Assembly: GCA_022257805.1 (NCBI GenBank) | Contig: JAKOPB010000003.1 | Coordinates: 1-20,641, forward strand | Direction of reading: 5' to 3' | DNA length: 20,641 bases | DNA from: Nanobdellati archaeon | GTDB taxonomy: Archaea > Aenigmatarchaeota > Aenigmatarchaeia > PWEA01 | In this document: positions 1 to 7,080 of the stretch, one piece after another | Numbering within the stretch: the first letter of the stretch is position 1 | How the letters are laid out: each line of letters begins with the position of its first letter | Made by a program: the position numbers and the translations under genes | The notes under the pieces: generated by a model | Seen by the model: the letters and a program-made list of their open reading frames with translations, nothing else | Database searches by the model: none | Told to the model about the DNA's origin: nothing

Positions 1-466
1 AGCCTTTGAGTCTGGAAAAAATGCTCAGGGTTTTCCTTCCTTCGGCGTCGAGAGATTGGGTGCACCTATAGAGGCCTTCGTAAGGGTAGACGACAGAGAG
101 ATAACCGACAGAAGTCAGGTATACGTTCCCGACTACGTCATAGTCCAGGACTCTACCCTGATAGAGCTTGTAGATGTAGCCAAGGGCCTGAAAGACGACG
201 GAATGATACTTGTGAATACTTCCGCCGATGCAGAAGGTATAGATATTGATACAGAAGCAGAGATAGTAACTGTGGATGCTACCGAGATAGCGATGAAGCA
301 TCTTGGAAGACCTATTATGAATACCGCTCTATGTGGAGCCTTTGCAAAGGCAACCGGCCTCATGGAGAGGGAAAGCATGGCCAAGGTAATTGAAAAGACA
401 TTTGAAGGTGAGATAGGGGAGAAAAACGTAAAGGCCATGGAAGAAGCCTACGAGGTGGTAGAATGA
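1..466 (+). CDS. porC: Pyruvate:ferredoxin oxidoreductase, gamma subunit (C-terminal part)
   Basis: This is the gamma subunit of the four-subunit archaeal enzyme that oxidises pyruvate and CoA to acetyl-CoA and CO2 and reduces ferredoxin in the cytoplasm. The reading frame is open from base 2, so the 5' part lies outside the window; the TTG at 56 is an internal Leu and not a start. The visible N-terminal stretch contains AQGFPSFGVERLGAPIEAF, the conserved gamma-domain signature (usually QSFPSFGPERRGAP), followed by VRVDD and PDYVIVQD. The remainder matches the Rossmann-like gamma domain. The stop overlaps the delta-subunit start in ATGA, which indicates translational coupling. The family also includes 2-oxoisovalerate and 2-oxoglutarate oxidoreductases; pyruvate is preferred because of the subunit set and order. 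Confidence 0.93.
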   Translation, partial: AFESGKNAQGFPSFGVERLGAPIEAFVRVDDREITDRSQVYVPDYVIVQDSTLIELVDVAKGLKDDGMILVNTSADAEGIDIDTEAEIVTVDATEIAMKHLGRPIMNTALCGAFAKATGLMERESMAKVIEKTFEGEIGEKNVKAMEEAYEVVE

Positions 467-747
467 CCGAGGATCCCTACGAAGATTTGAAGATAAGCAA
501 GGGCGCCGTAGTTAAGCCCAGGACAACACTGGTCAATAAAACAGGTAGCTGGAGGTCCGAAAAACCGATTATAGACCATGAGAAGTGTATCGCGTGCGGA
601 AACTGTGAAAAGTTCTGCCCTGATATGGCGGTCAAGGAAACAGAAGAAGGCAAGTTTGAGATCGACCTCGAGTACTGCAAAGGCTGTGGAATATGTGCCG
701 AAGAATGCCCTGTAAAGGCTATAATAATGGAAGAGGAGGAGAAATGA
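463..747 (+). CDS. porD: Pyruvate:ferredoxin oxidoreductase, delta subunit (2x[4Fe-4S] ferredoxin)
   Basis: This small ferredoxin-like subunit of 94 residues passes electrons from the TPP-bearing beta subunit towards external ferredoxin. Two complete CX2CX2CX3CP motifs are present, at Cys42/45/48/52 and Cys72/75/78/82, so two [4Fe-4S] clusters are expected. The N-terminal 35 residues carry the KPRTTLVNKTGSWR stretch typical of archaeal PorD. The ATG overlaps the porC stop by four bases and the stop lies one base before porA, so the four genes form one tightly coupled operon. Length and motifs are normal for the family. Confidence 0.95.
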   Translation: MTEDPYEDLKISKGAVVKPRTTLVNKTGSWRSEKPIIDHEKCIACGNCEKFCPDMAVKETEEGKFEIDLEYCKGCGICAEECPVKAIIMEEEEK

Positions 748-748
748 T

Positions 749-1969
749 ATGGCAAAAATGATGACCGGATACAATGCAGTAGCCGAAGCCGTGAAGGCGT
801 GTAATCCCGATGTTATACCTGCATATCCCATAACACCACAGACGGATATCGTGGAAAGGATAAGTGAGATGGTCGCAGATGGAGAGCTCACAAGCGAATA
901 TGTAAGAGTAGACAGCGAGTTCAACGCCGCTTCCACAGCACTGGGCGCCAGCGCCGCCGGAGCAAGGATTTTCACCGCGACCTCCTCACAGGGCCTGAAG
1001 CTTATGAGCGAGCCACTTTTTAGCGCATCTGGTATGAGACTTCCGCTCGTGCTCGCTATAGCCAACAGAAGTCTTTCTGCCCCTCTGAGTATATGGGGAG
1101 ACCATACGGATACGTTTGCAGAAAGAGACGGCGGGATGATACAGTTCTACGCCGAAGATGTTCAGGAAGCCATGGACAACGTCGCCATGGCGTACCGGGT
1201 CGCAGAAGATAAAGATATTTCACTGCCGGCACTTTCCTGTCTGGATGGCTTCATACTAACGCACGTACAGGAAAAGGTTGATCCATTTACACAGAAAGAG
1301 ATGAAGGAGTTCCTACCGGAGAGGGAACCGATACACACACTGGATCCGTCCGACCCGATATCGATGGGAGCCTATGCAAGGCCTGAACACTGGACTGAAA
1401 CCAGATACGAGGTACACAGAGCTGTAAACAAGGCGAAGGACAAGATAGGAAAGGCTGTGAAGGAGTTTGCAGATGTTTTCGGCAGGGAGTACGGACTCGA
1501 ACACAGTGGGCTTCTGGAAACGTACAGGGCCGAAGATGCAGACGTGATACTGGTGGCCCTTGGGAGCGTCTGCGGAACCATGAGATACGTTGTTGATGAA
1601 TACAGGGACAAGGGGGAGAAGGTCGGCATGGTAAGACCGAGGGTCTACAGACCGTTCCCCGTAAAAGAAATAAACAAGGTTCTCGAAGACGCAGAGGCCA
1701 TTGCCGTTCTGGAGAAGGACGTTTCACTTGGATATCAGGGCGGGCTTGCAATAGATATAAAGTCGGCGCTATACTCCAACGGGAGCAGGATACCTATACT
1801 GAACTTTATCGTTGGCCTTGCCGGAAGAGACGTCACGAAGGACAACCTGAGAAACATCGTGGAACAGACGAAAGAACTCCGTGGAAAGAAACCGGAGGAT
1901 GTTGACTTCGGCGACGAAGAAAGGTGGGAACCTCTCAGAACTGAACTTCTGCCAGGTGATGAAGAATGA
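749..1969 (+). CDS. porA: Pyruvate:ferredoxin oxidoreductase, alpha subunit
   Basis: The alpha subunit (406 aa) supplies the pyrimidine-binding and transketolase C-like domains of the oxidoreductase. Visible family features are AYPITPQTDIVE near residue 25, the EFNAASTALGASAAGAR stretch that follows the conserved catalytic-site Glu, ATSSQGLKLMSEPLF, and a C-terminal domain with GSVCGTMRYVVDEYR and VLEKDVSLGYQGGLA. Length is typical (about 390-410). The ATG at 749 is one base after the porD stop; a second ATG at 758 is possible but leaves less room for the N-terminal strand. The stop overlaps the porB start in ATGA. The gene is intact, with no odd residues noticed. Confidence 0.95.
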   Translation: MAKMMTGYNAVAEAVKACNPDVIPAYPITPQTDIVERISEMVADGELTSEYVRVDSEFNAASTALGASAAGARIFTATSSQGLKLMSEPLFSASGMRLPLVLAIANRSLSAPLSIWGDHTDTFAERDGGMIQFYAEDVQEAMDNVAMAYRVAEDKDISLPALSCLDGFILTHVQEKVDPFTQKEMKEFLPEREPIHTLDPSDPISMGAYARPEHWTETRYEVHRAVNKAKDKIGKAVKEFADVFGREYGLEHSGLLETYRAEDADVILVALGSVCGTMRYVVDEYRDKGEKVGMVRPRVYRPFPVKEINKVLEDAEAIAVLEKDVSLGYQGGLAIDIKSALYSNGSRIPILNFIVGLAGRDVTKDNLRNIVEQTKELRGKKPEDVDFGDEERWEPLRTELLPGDEE

Positions 1970-2895
1970 CCGAAGACAAGTTCAAACACGAAGAAGATCT
2001 ATTTTGCTCGGGACACCGGGCCTGTCCAGGCTGTGGTGCAGCCCTGACCTCCAAACTGGTTACAGAAGCAACCGGACCACAGACAATACTTTCGATGCCA
2101 ACCGGATGCATGGAGGTAACAACGACACCATACCCCGAAAGCGCCTGGGGAATAAGCTGGATACACAACATATTCGAGAACTCTGCGGCAGTGGCCGGAG
2201 GAATCGAAACGGCATACAGGTCCTTCGACAAAAGAAACAAGGAAGGATACATGAACCACGAGGACGTAAACTTCGTGGTCCTCGCAGGCGACGGAGCAAC
2301 CTTTGATATCGGAATAAGAAGCCTGAGTGGTATGATGGAGAGGGGACACGACGTTCTCTATATATGCTACGACAACGAAGCCTACATGAATACAGGGATC
2401 CAGAGAAGCAGTAGCACCCCAATCGGTGCAGCTACAACAACCAGTCCTGCAGGAAAGGAGAGCTTCGGTGAAGACGTCCACAAGAAGGACATGCCAAGTA
2501 TAGCGGCGGCCCATGGCCTGGAATATGTGGCCACAGCCAGCGTCGCGTACCCAGAGGACTTCAAGAAAAAGGTGGAGAAAGCTCTGGAGATAGAGGGTCC
2601 GAAATATATACAGATATTTGCTCCTTGTCCACGGGGCTGGAGACATGAATCTAAAAATTCAATCGAAATAGCCAGACTTGTGGTGGAGACAGGACTGTAT
2701 CCCATATTTGAAATGGAGAACGGGAAGATAACCAATGTAAAGAAACTGAAAGACAGGAAACCGGTGGAGGAGTACCTGAAGGTTCAGGGAAGATTCAAGC
2801 ATCTCTTCGAGAAGGAAGGAGGAGAAGAGGTTTTAGAGGAGCTTCAGAAAATTGCCGATTCGAACGCTGAAAAAATCGGTATAGACAAAGAGTAA
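1966..2895 (+). CDS. porB: Pyruvate:ferredoxin oxidoreductase, beta subunit (TPP-binding)
   Basis: The beta subunit (309 aa) binds thiamine diphosphate and the proximal [4Fe-4S] cluster. The TPP/Mg motif is GDG at residues 108-110, running to Asn137 in YDNEAYMNTG. The four cluster cysteines expected by comparison with the Desulfovibrio africanus enzyme are all present: Cys20 and Cys23 (CPGCG), Cys48 (PTGC) and Cys221 (APCPRGW). The gene therefore looks fully active. It ends the operon; its TAA is only four bases from the stop of the convergent regulator gene, so transcription presumably ends inside that gene. Confidence 0.95.
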   Translation: MTEDKFKHEEDLFCSGHRACPGCGAALTSKLVTEATGPQTILSMPTGCMEVTTTPYPESAWGISWIHNIFENSAAVAGGIETAYRSFDKRNKEGYMNHEDVNFVVLAGDGATFDIGIRSLSGMMERGHDVLYICYDNEAYMNTGIQRSSSTPIGAATTTSPAGKESFGEDVHKKDMPSIAAAHGLEYVATASVAYPEDFKKKVEKALEIEGPKYIQIFAPCPRGWRHESKNSIEIARLVVETGLYPIFEMENGKITNVKKLKDRKPVEEYLKVQGRFKHLFEKEGGEEVLEELQKIADSNAEKIGIDKE

Positions 2896-2899
2896 AAAA

Positions 2900-3823
2900 C
2901 TATTCCAGTATTTCTATATCGTCGGTCTTTCCGTCACCATCTCTATCCAGACCTCTTATAACTCTGTAAAAATCCTCACCCGGCTTGTAACCATCCAAGA
3001 CCTTTCCAGGTTGCTGTGTAACCCCGAGGATACAGGTCTTTGTCCCCTCGAAGTCAAGTCCTGAGAGAAGGATCCTGACGTGATCATTGTGTTTCACCTT
3101 GGCTACCAGTCCTATGTTTTCATCGGAGTAACTGTTTCCTGAGATATCAGACACTATCTTCCAGGTCCTCTCCCAGTCGAAGTTAACGTCAAGCTCCTCA
3201 TTAAGATCCCTCGACACTGTATTGGTTATGGGACCGCCTATAAGAATCATGTCTCTGTCCAGGGCTTCCTCTGCCTTGACTTCGGTATCCAGTTTTACTA
3301 CGAACCTGTCCTCTAGGCCACAGAAGCCGCCCAGATACAGTCCGAGCTGTACTGCGTAATGGCCGTCCCTGGCCGCAGTCATGAAGGGCCCGTGTTCCTT
3401 TGGTGATCCAACAACTACAGAACCACTGAAGGTCCCCGATCCTATGAACTCGGAGAAGAAGCCAAGGACCTCGCTCTCAACATCCAGACTGCTTCTCCTG
3501 CTCCTGCTCCAGTCCTCGCTTATATCAAAGGCCAGTGCACCTGCAACGGGACGGTAAAATTTACAGAGTGCACCTCCCCTTCTCTCCTCTCGTGAAACCT
3601 CCACAAGACCGGCTCTCTTGAGCTTCTTTATATGGTAGTAAATCTTTTGCTCGTGTATATCCAACTTCTCTGCAATCCTCTTGGGGTAAGTCTCCTCCTC
3701 TATTATTTCCTTAAAGACCTGGAGGGTCTTATCGCTTACCAAATCGGCATCCTCTTTTTCAAGGAGCTTCACGTCCTTCATCCAGAGCTCTCCCTCGTCC
3801 TCTTTGACAAGTCTTTCGGGCAT
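2900..3823 (-). CDS. Winged-helix transcriptional regulator with S-layer-like C-terminal domain
   Basis: A 307-residue soluble protein with no signal peptide or membrane segment. Residues about 30-95 form an ArsR-type winged helix (RIAEKLDIHEQKIYYHIKKL, then AGLVEVSREE as the wing). Residues about 115-307 resemble the C-terminal domain of archaeal S-layer proteins (Pfam S_layer_C, by recall): a GGPITN motif at 196-201 and an ending in which Asp293, 295, 297, Lys299, Asp301 and Glu304 form an EF-hand-like loop followed by IEIL. The known part is the DNA-binding domain; what the C-terminal domain senses is unknown. Calcium, a cell-surface precursor or a sugar nucleotide are guesses. The gene is divergent from the nucleotidyltransferase-glmS operon, which it may regulate together with itself. 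The ATG at 3823 lies 19-27 bases from a TATA box, so the mRNA is probably leaderless. Confidence 0.75.
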   Translation of the reverse strand: MPERLVKEDEGELWMKDVKLLEKEDADLVSDKTLQVFKEIIEEETYPKRIAEKLDIHEQKIYYHIKKLKRAGLVEVSREERRGGALCKFYRPVAGALAFDISEDWSRSRRSSLDVESEVLGFFSEFIGSGTFSGSVVVGSPKEHGPFMTAARDGHYAVQLGLYLGGFCGLEDRFVVKLDTEVKAEEALDRDMILIGGPITNTVSRDLNEELDVNFDWERTWKIVSDISGNSYSDENIGLVAKVKHNDHVRILLSGLDFEGTKTCILGVTQQPGKVLDGYKPGEDFYRVIRGLDRDGDGKTDDIEILE

Positions 3824-3841
3824 ACTGTCCTATTGTGAACC

Positions 3842-3850
3842 CTTTTATAA
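3842..3850 (-). promoter_or_regulatory. TATA box of the winged-helix regulator gene
   Basis: Read on the minus strand the element is TTTATAAAA, 19-27 bases upstream of the start codon at 3823. This is the spacing expected for a leaderless archaeal transcript. Confidence 0.6.
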
Positions 3851-3885
3851 ATATTTTAATAACACAAAGGATTATACTTTAATTA

Positions 3886-3895
3886 TTTTTATATA
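3886..3895 (+). promoter_or_regulatory. TATA box of the nucleotidyltransferase-glmS operon
   Basis: TTTTTATATA lies 29-38 bases upstream of the ATG at 3924. The 100-base divergent region also holds a near-symmetric pair, TTGTGAACC at 3833-3841 and GGTTAACACACAA at 3896-3908, beside the two start sites. These are candidate operators for the divergent winged-helix regulator. Confidence 0.6.
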
Positions 3896-3923
3896 GGTTA
3901 ACACACAACTTTGTTAAGAAAGA

Positions 3924-4631
3924 ATGAAAGCTCTCATACTTGCAGCCGGTAAAGGAACCAGGCTCCGTCCACTTACCGACAACAGGCCGAAGGTTCTGGT
4001 GGAAGTCAATGGCAAGCCTTTGATAGAACACGTGATAGACGGCATCAGGTCTCTTGGAATAGAGGAGATAACGGTCATCAAAGGTTACATGGGCAGCATG
4101 CTTGAGGAAAGGCTCAGCAAGTACGAAGGACTTACGTTTCTGGAGCAGAAAGAGCAGCTAGGGACGGCACACGCCATAGGCATGTCCTCCTTTGATTCGC
4201 CCTTTCTGACTATGAGCGGGGATGTCCTCACACACACGGAAAACATCGAAAAGGTCGTTTCAAGATTTGAAAAGGGTGGTTGGAAGGCTGTTATAGGAAG
4301 CTTTGAGGTGGAAAACCCTGAGGAATTCGGCGTCCTGGAGGTCGAGGGTGATCGGGTAAGAGACATAGCGGAAAAGCCTGACAACCCTCCATCCAATCTT
4401 ATAAACACAGGAACTTACGTCTTCCCTCCTGAGATATACGATTACATAGATAGAACAGGCCTATCGGAAAGAGGCGAATACGAGATAACAGACTCGATCG
4501 AGATGATGCTGGAGGACGGCTTGAGTGTCGCCCACGCAAAGTTTGACAACTACTGGATAGACGTTGGGAGACACGAAGACCTGGAAAGAGCCAGAAACCT
4601 CGTAAACAAAAACGGAAACGAGGATAAGTGA
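3924..4631 (+). CDS. Sugar-1-phosphate nucleotidyltransferase (GlmU N-domain / RmlA type)
   Basis: A 235-residue nucleotidyltransferase that joins a sugar 1-phosphate to an NTP, releasing pyrophosphate. The N-terminus has the signature AAGKGTRLRPLT (residues 7-18) with PKVL containing Lys23. QLGTAHA (78-84) is the nucleotide-base loop, SGD with Asp100 binds metal, and AEKP and the final WIDVGRHEDL match the family. It consists only of the catalytic domain; the left-handed beta-helix acetyltransferase half of GlmU is absent. It lies one base before glmS, so the likely substrate is GlcNAc-1-P with UTP, which is inference from context. Glucose-1-P thymidylyl- or uridylyltransferase remains possible. 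The start is fixed by the signature and by the upstream TATA box. Confidence 0.85.
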   Translation: MKALILAAGKGTRLRPLTDNRPKVLVEVNGKPLIEHVIDGIRSLGIEEITVIKGYMGSMLEERLSKYEGLTFLEQKEQLGTAHAIGMSSFDSPFLTMSGDVLTHTENIEKVVSRFEKGGWKAVIGSFEVENPEEFGVLEVEGDRVRDIAEKPDNPPSNLINTGTYVFPPEIYDYIDRTGLSERGEYEITDSIEMMLEDGLSVAHAKFDNYWIDVGRHEDLERARNLVNKNGNEDK

Positions 4632-4632
4632 A

Positions 4633-6366
4633 ATGTGCGGAATAACAGCTTATTACGGCGACCGGGAAACATGCGAAATCCTTCTTGATTCCATGAAAAG
4701 ACTGGAATACAGAGGATACGACTCGGCAGGAATTGCTGTCCTTTCCAAACCCAAAATATCTGTTAGAAAGGACACAGGGAAGCTTGATGAAATAGAAGGA
4801 AAACTCAACCACGGGAACAGCAAGTCCAGGGCCGGGATAGGTCATACCCGCTGGGCCACCCATGGAAATGTTTCCGAGAAAAATGCACATCCCCACACCT
4901 CGTGCGACGGTAGATTTGCTCTCGTACACAATGGAATAATAGAGAACTGGGAAAAACTGAAGGAGGGTCTGGGTGAACATGAATTCCAGTCGGAAACCGA
5001 CTCCGAGGTCGCGGCCCACTACATCGAGGAAAGGGCAAAAAATAAAGGCACGGAAAAGGCAATCCGGGACTTCATGAGAGAGGCTGCGGGAAGCTACGCG
5101 ATAGCTCTCCTAGATTCCGAAGAGGACAGACTCTTCGCAGTGAAAAGCGGGTCGCCCATGGCAATCGGCATGGGGGAGAAAGAAATATTTTTGGCCTCGG
5201 ATGTCTATGCTTTCTCACCGTACACAGACAAGGTTACGTTTATGAAGGACGGTGAATACGCCGTTGTCGAGGACTGTGATATCGTTGTAAAAAACACGAG
5301 GGGTGAAGAGGTCGGGAAAAGGGTCGAAACCATCAGATGGGAACAAGATGATTCGGGGAAGGGCGCATTCGACCATTATATGCAGAAGGAAATAACGGAG
5401 ATCCCTCGGAGCCTGGAAAAACTGCAAAACTCCTTAGAGACGGATCAGAGGGACACACTTAGGAGGTTTACCGAGAAACTGAAGGATTGCGGAAAAGTTA
5501 TATTTACTGCTGCAGGGACAAGCTACCATGCTTCCCTGTTGGGCGTGTACTTCCTCCAGAAGGCAGGTGTGGAGGCACAGGCACTGATAGCTTCTGAGTT
5601 CGAGAACTATGAGAGGGTAGACGAAAATACTCTCCTGGTCCCTATTTCTCAGTCCGGTGAAACCAAGGACGTTCTCGAGGCGATGGACTATTCAAAACAG
5701 GAAGGCGCGGAGATAGCCTCTATAACGAACGTCCCACATTCGACCGTCGAGAGAAAGTCAGACCTAAACCTCAGGATAAGGGCAGGGCAGGAGGTATGTG
5801 TAGCTGCAACAAAGACCTTCACCAACCAGTTGTATGTCCTTATGAAGTTGGCGGAGAGTATAAACGGGACAAAGGTGGAAAACAGCCTCATGGAGAAAAT
5901 TAAAGAGGCCATCGAGAGGAACGAGGGTCAGATAAAGAAACTCGCAGAGGAAATGAAGGACGAAAAGGACGTCTACATAATCGGAAAGGGGGAAACGTAC
6001 CCTGTGGCGAGGGAGATAGCACTGAAGTTAAAGGAAATCTCCTACATACACGCAGAGGGAATGATGGGCGGCGAACTGAAGCACGGTACTCTGGCCCTTG
6101 TTGAGGATGGAACCCCTGTCATTTCGCTCATACCTGGCAAAGGATCCGATATAATTTCAAACGTAAAGGAAGCCGAATCCAGAGGCGCAAAAATAATAGA
6201 GGTATCACCGGACTACGGAGATTTTTATGTTCCTGAAAACTCAAACGGAGACTTTGCATTCTTCTCTTCCGTCCTTGGATTTTTACTGACATACTGGACG
6301 GCAAGGAAGAAAGGACTTCCTGTTGATAAGCCACGTAACCTTGCGAAGTCGGTGACGGTACAGTAG
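4633..6366 (+). CDS. glmS: Glutamine--fructose-6-phosphate aminotransferase (isomerizing)
   Basis: GlmS converts fructose-6-phosphate and glutamine to glucosamine-6-phosphate, the first step towards UDP-GlcNAc for glycans. The 577-residue protein starts MCGI, giving the N-terminal nucleophile Cys1 after Met removal. The glutaminase domain shows HTRWATHG and VHNGIIEN. The first SIS domain has AAGTSYHAS and PISQSGETKDVLEAM. The second has ALKLKEISYIHAEGMMGGELKHG. The C-terminus LPVDKPRNLAKSVTVQ is the canonical GlmS tail containing the catalytic-site Lys. It is complete and slightly shorter than bacterial GlmS (about 610 aa). It follows the nucleotidyltransferase by a single base and shares its promoter. 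Confidence 0.96.
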   Translation: MCGITAYYGDRETCEILLDSMKRLEYRGYDSAGIAVLSKPKISVRKDTGKLDEIEGKLNHGNSKSRAGIGHTRWATHGNVSEKNAHPHTSCDGRFALVHNGIIENWEKLKEGLGEHEFQSETDSEVAAHYIEERAKNKGTEKAIRDFMREAAGSYAIALLDSEEDRLFAVKSGSPMAIGMGEKEIFLASDVYAFSPYTDKVTFMKDGEYAVVEDCDIVVKNTRGEEVGKRVETIRWEQDDSGKGAFDHYMQKEITEIPRSLEKLQNSLETDQRDTLRRFTEKLKDCGKVIFTAAGTSYHASLLGVYFLQKAGVEAQALIASEFENYERVDENTLLVPISQSGETKDVLEAMDYSKQEGAEIASITNVPHSTVERKSDLNLRIRAGQEVCVAATKTFTNQLYVLMKLAESINGTKVENSLMEKIKEAIERNEGQIKKLAEEMKDEKDVYIIGKGETYPVAREIALKLKEISYIHAEGMMGGELKHGTLALVEDGTPVISLIPGKGSDIISNVKEAESRGAKIIEVSPDYGDFYVPENSNGDFAFFSSVLGFLLTYWTARKKGLPVDKPRNLAKSVTVQ

Positions 6367-6374
6367 CCTCGAAA

Positions 6375-6383
6375 CTTTTAAAG
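6375..6383 (+). promoter_or_regulatory. TATA-like promoter of the PIN-Rpo7-ribosomal protein operon
   Basis: CTTTTAAAG lies 21-29 bases upstream of the ATG at 6404, in the 37-base gap after glmS. A short Shine-Dalgarno-like AAAGGTAG follows just before the ATG. Confidence 0.5.
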
Positions 6384-6403
6384 ATTCTGTACAAAGGTAG
6401 ATT

Positions 6404-6667
6404 ATGTCAAACGAGGAAAGGATGGGTTATCACAAGGGTGCGCTCGAATCTCTCGTAAACGAAAAGATCGAGCTATCGCGCCTGTTAAGCATAGTAGATT
6501 CGCTCATACAGAGACATTCTAAAGCCTTGCAGGAAATGGGTGTCGATGTTGAAAAATTCATGGAAAATGTACAGAAGAAAAGGGAAGAGAAAACCAAAGA
6601 CATGGCTCAGAAAAATCACAGGAAAGGCGGCGATACGGGCCTATCGGATGAGAGGTTACCGGAGTAG
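6404..6667 (+). CDS. Small charged coiled-coil protein of unknown function
   Basis: An 87-residue protein that I do not recognise. Residues about 5-65 are predicted to be helical with heptad-like hydrophobic spacing (LVNEKIELSRLLSIVDSLIQ), followed by a Lys/Glu-rich stretch and a disordered-looking end. The size and helix pattern loosely recall prefoldin-like or small scaffold subunits, but no defining motif is visible. It is the first gene of the operon leading to the PIN nuclease, Rpo7 and ribosomal proteins, with its own TATA box and an AAAGGTAG ribosome-binding site. Context suggests a role in RNA or ribosome metabolism, which is inference only. Codon use matches its neighbours. Confidence 0.7.
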   Translation: MSNEERMGYHKGALESLVNEKIELSRLLSIVDSLIQRHSKALQEMGVDVEKFMENVQKKREEKTKDMAQKNHRKGGDTGLSDERLPE

Positions 6668-6675
6668 CCCAATCA

Positions 6676-6681
6676 GGTGAG
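6676..6681 (+). promoter_or_regulatory. Shine-Dalgarno (GGTGAG) that sets the PIN nuclease start
   Basis: GGTGAG matches the anti-SD used elsewhere in this window (GGTG or GGTGA before spt4, S24e, Rpp30 and L15e, 4-7 bases from ATG). Counted from GGTGA, the ATC at 6685 is 4 bases away and the ATA at 6688 is 7 bases away. The nearest in-frame ATG, at 6718, is much too far. Confidence 0.6.
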
Positions 6682-6687
6682 AAAATC

Positions 6688-7080
6688 ATATCAGTAATAC
6701 TGGACGCGAACTTCCTAATGGCTCCCGGAGAGCTTGGCATCGATATCTTTGAGGAAATCGATGGCATCCTGAAGAGAGAGTACGAGCTCGTGGCACCGGA
6801 ACCGGTTAAAATAGAGGTACAGAATCTATCAAAGGGCAGGGGCGAGGAGGCGAAAGCAGCCAGGATAGCTCTGGAACTCATGGAGAGAAACGAAGTGGAA
6901 ATTGTTGATACGAAGAGGAGGGACGGCGATTCCTCGGTGATCGAACTTGCAAGAAGGTCTGAAAATCCTGTTATAGCCACAAACGATAAAAATCTTAGGA
7001 AACAGTTTAGACAGAGATCGGTACCAACTCTGTATATCCGTACAGGGGATCATGTCAAACTGGAGGGAGATGTGAGATAG
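6688..7080 (+). CDS. PIN-domain nuclease, Fcf1/Utp24-like (COG1412 type), non-ATG start
   Basis: A PIN-domain RNase, about 130 aa, of the type archaea encode near aIF2-gamma and Rpo7 and relate to the pre-rRNA nuclease Fcf1/Utp24. Counting ATA 6688 as residue 1, the acidic metal ligands are Asp6 (VILDANFLM), Glu43 (KIEV), Asp81 (DGDSSVIELA) and Asp100 (IATNDKNL), so the active site is complete. The first in-frame ATG, at 6718, would remove the strand with Asp6. No ATG, GTG or TTG exists between the in-frame stop at 6649 and 6718. ATA 6688 or ATC 6685, behind GGTGAG, is the most sensible start; CTG at 6700 or a sequencing error are alternatives. The stop abuts the ATG of the next gene. Its rRNA or tRNA target is unknown. 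Confidence 0.8.
   Translation: MSVILDANFLMAPGELGIDIFEEIDGILKREYELVAPEPVKIEVQNLSKGRGEEAKAARIALELMERNEVEIVDTKRRDGDSSVIELARRSENPVIATNDKNLRKQFRQRSVPTLYIRTGDHVKLEGDVR

Noticed and set aside
1287..1751. 154-codon reverse frame within porA
   Set aside because: Cys/Arg/Pro-rich nonsense-like composition opposite a fully conserved enzyme gene; a shadow frame.
6640..6720. Programmed -1 frameshift joining the 87-residue protein to the PIN nuclease
   Set aside because: The frames would fit a -1 shift between 6652 and 6667, but no slippery heptamer or stem is visible and a separate Shine-Dalgarno exists.
6718..7080. PIN nuclease starting at the first ATG, 6718
   Set aside because: This start removes the N-terminal strand and the catalytic Asp of LDANFL and lies 36 bases from the ribosome-binding site.
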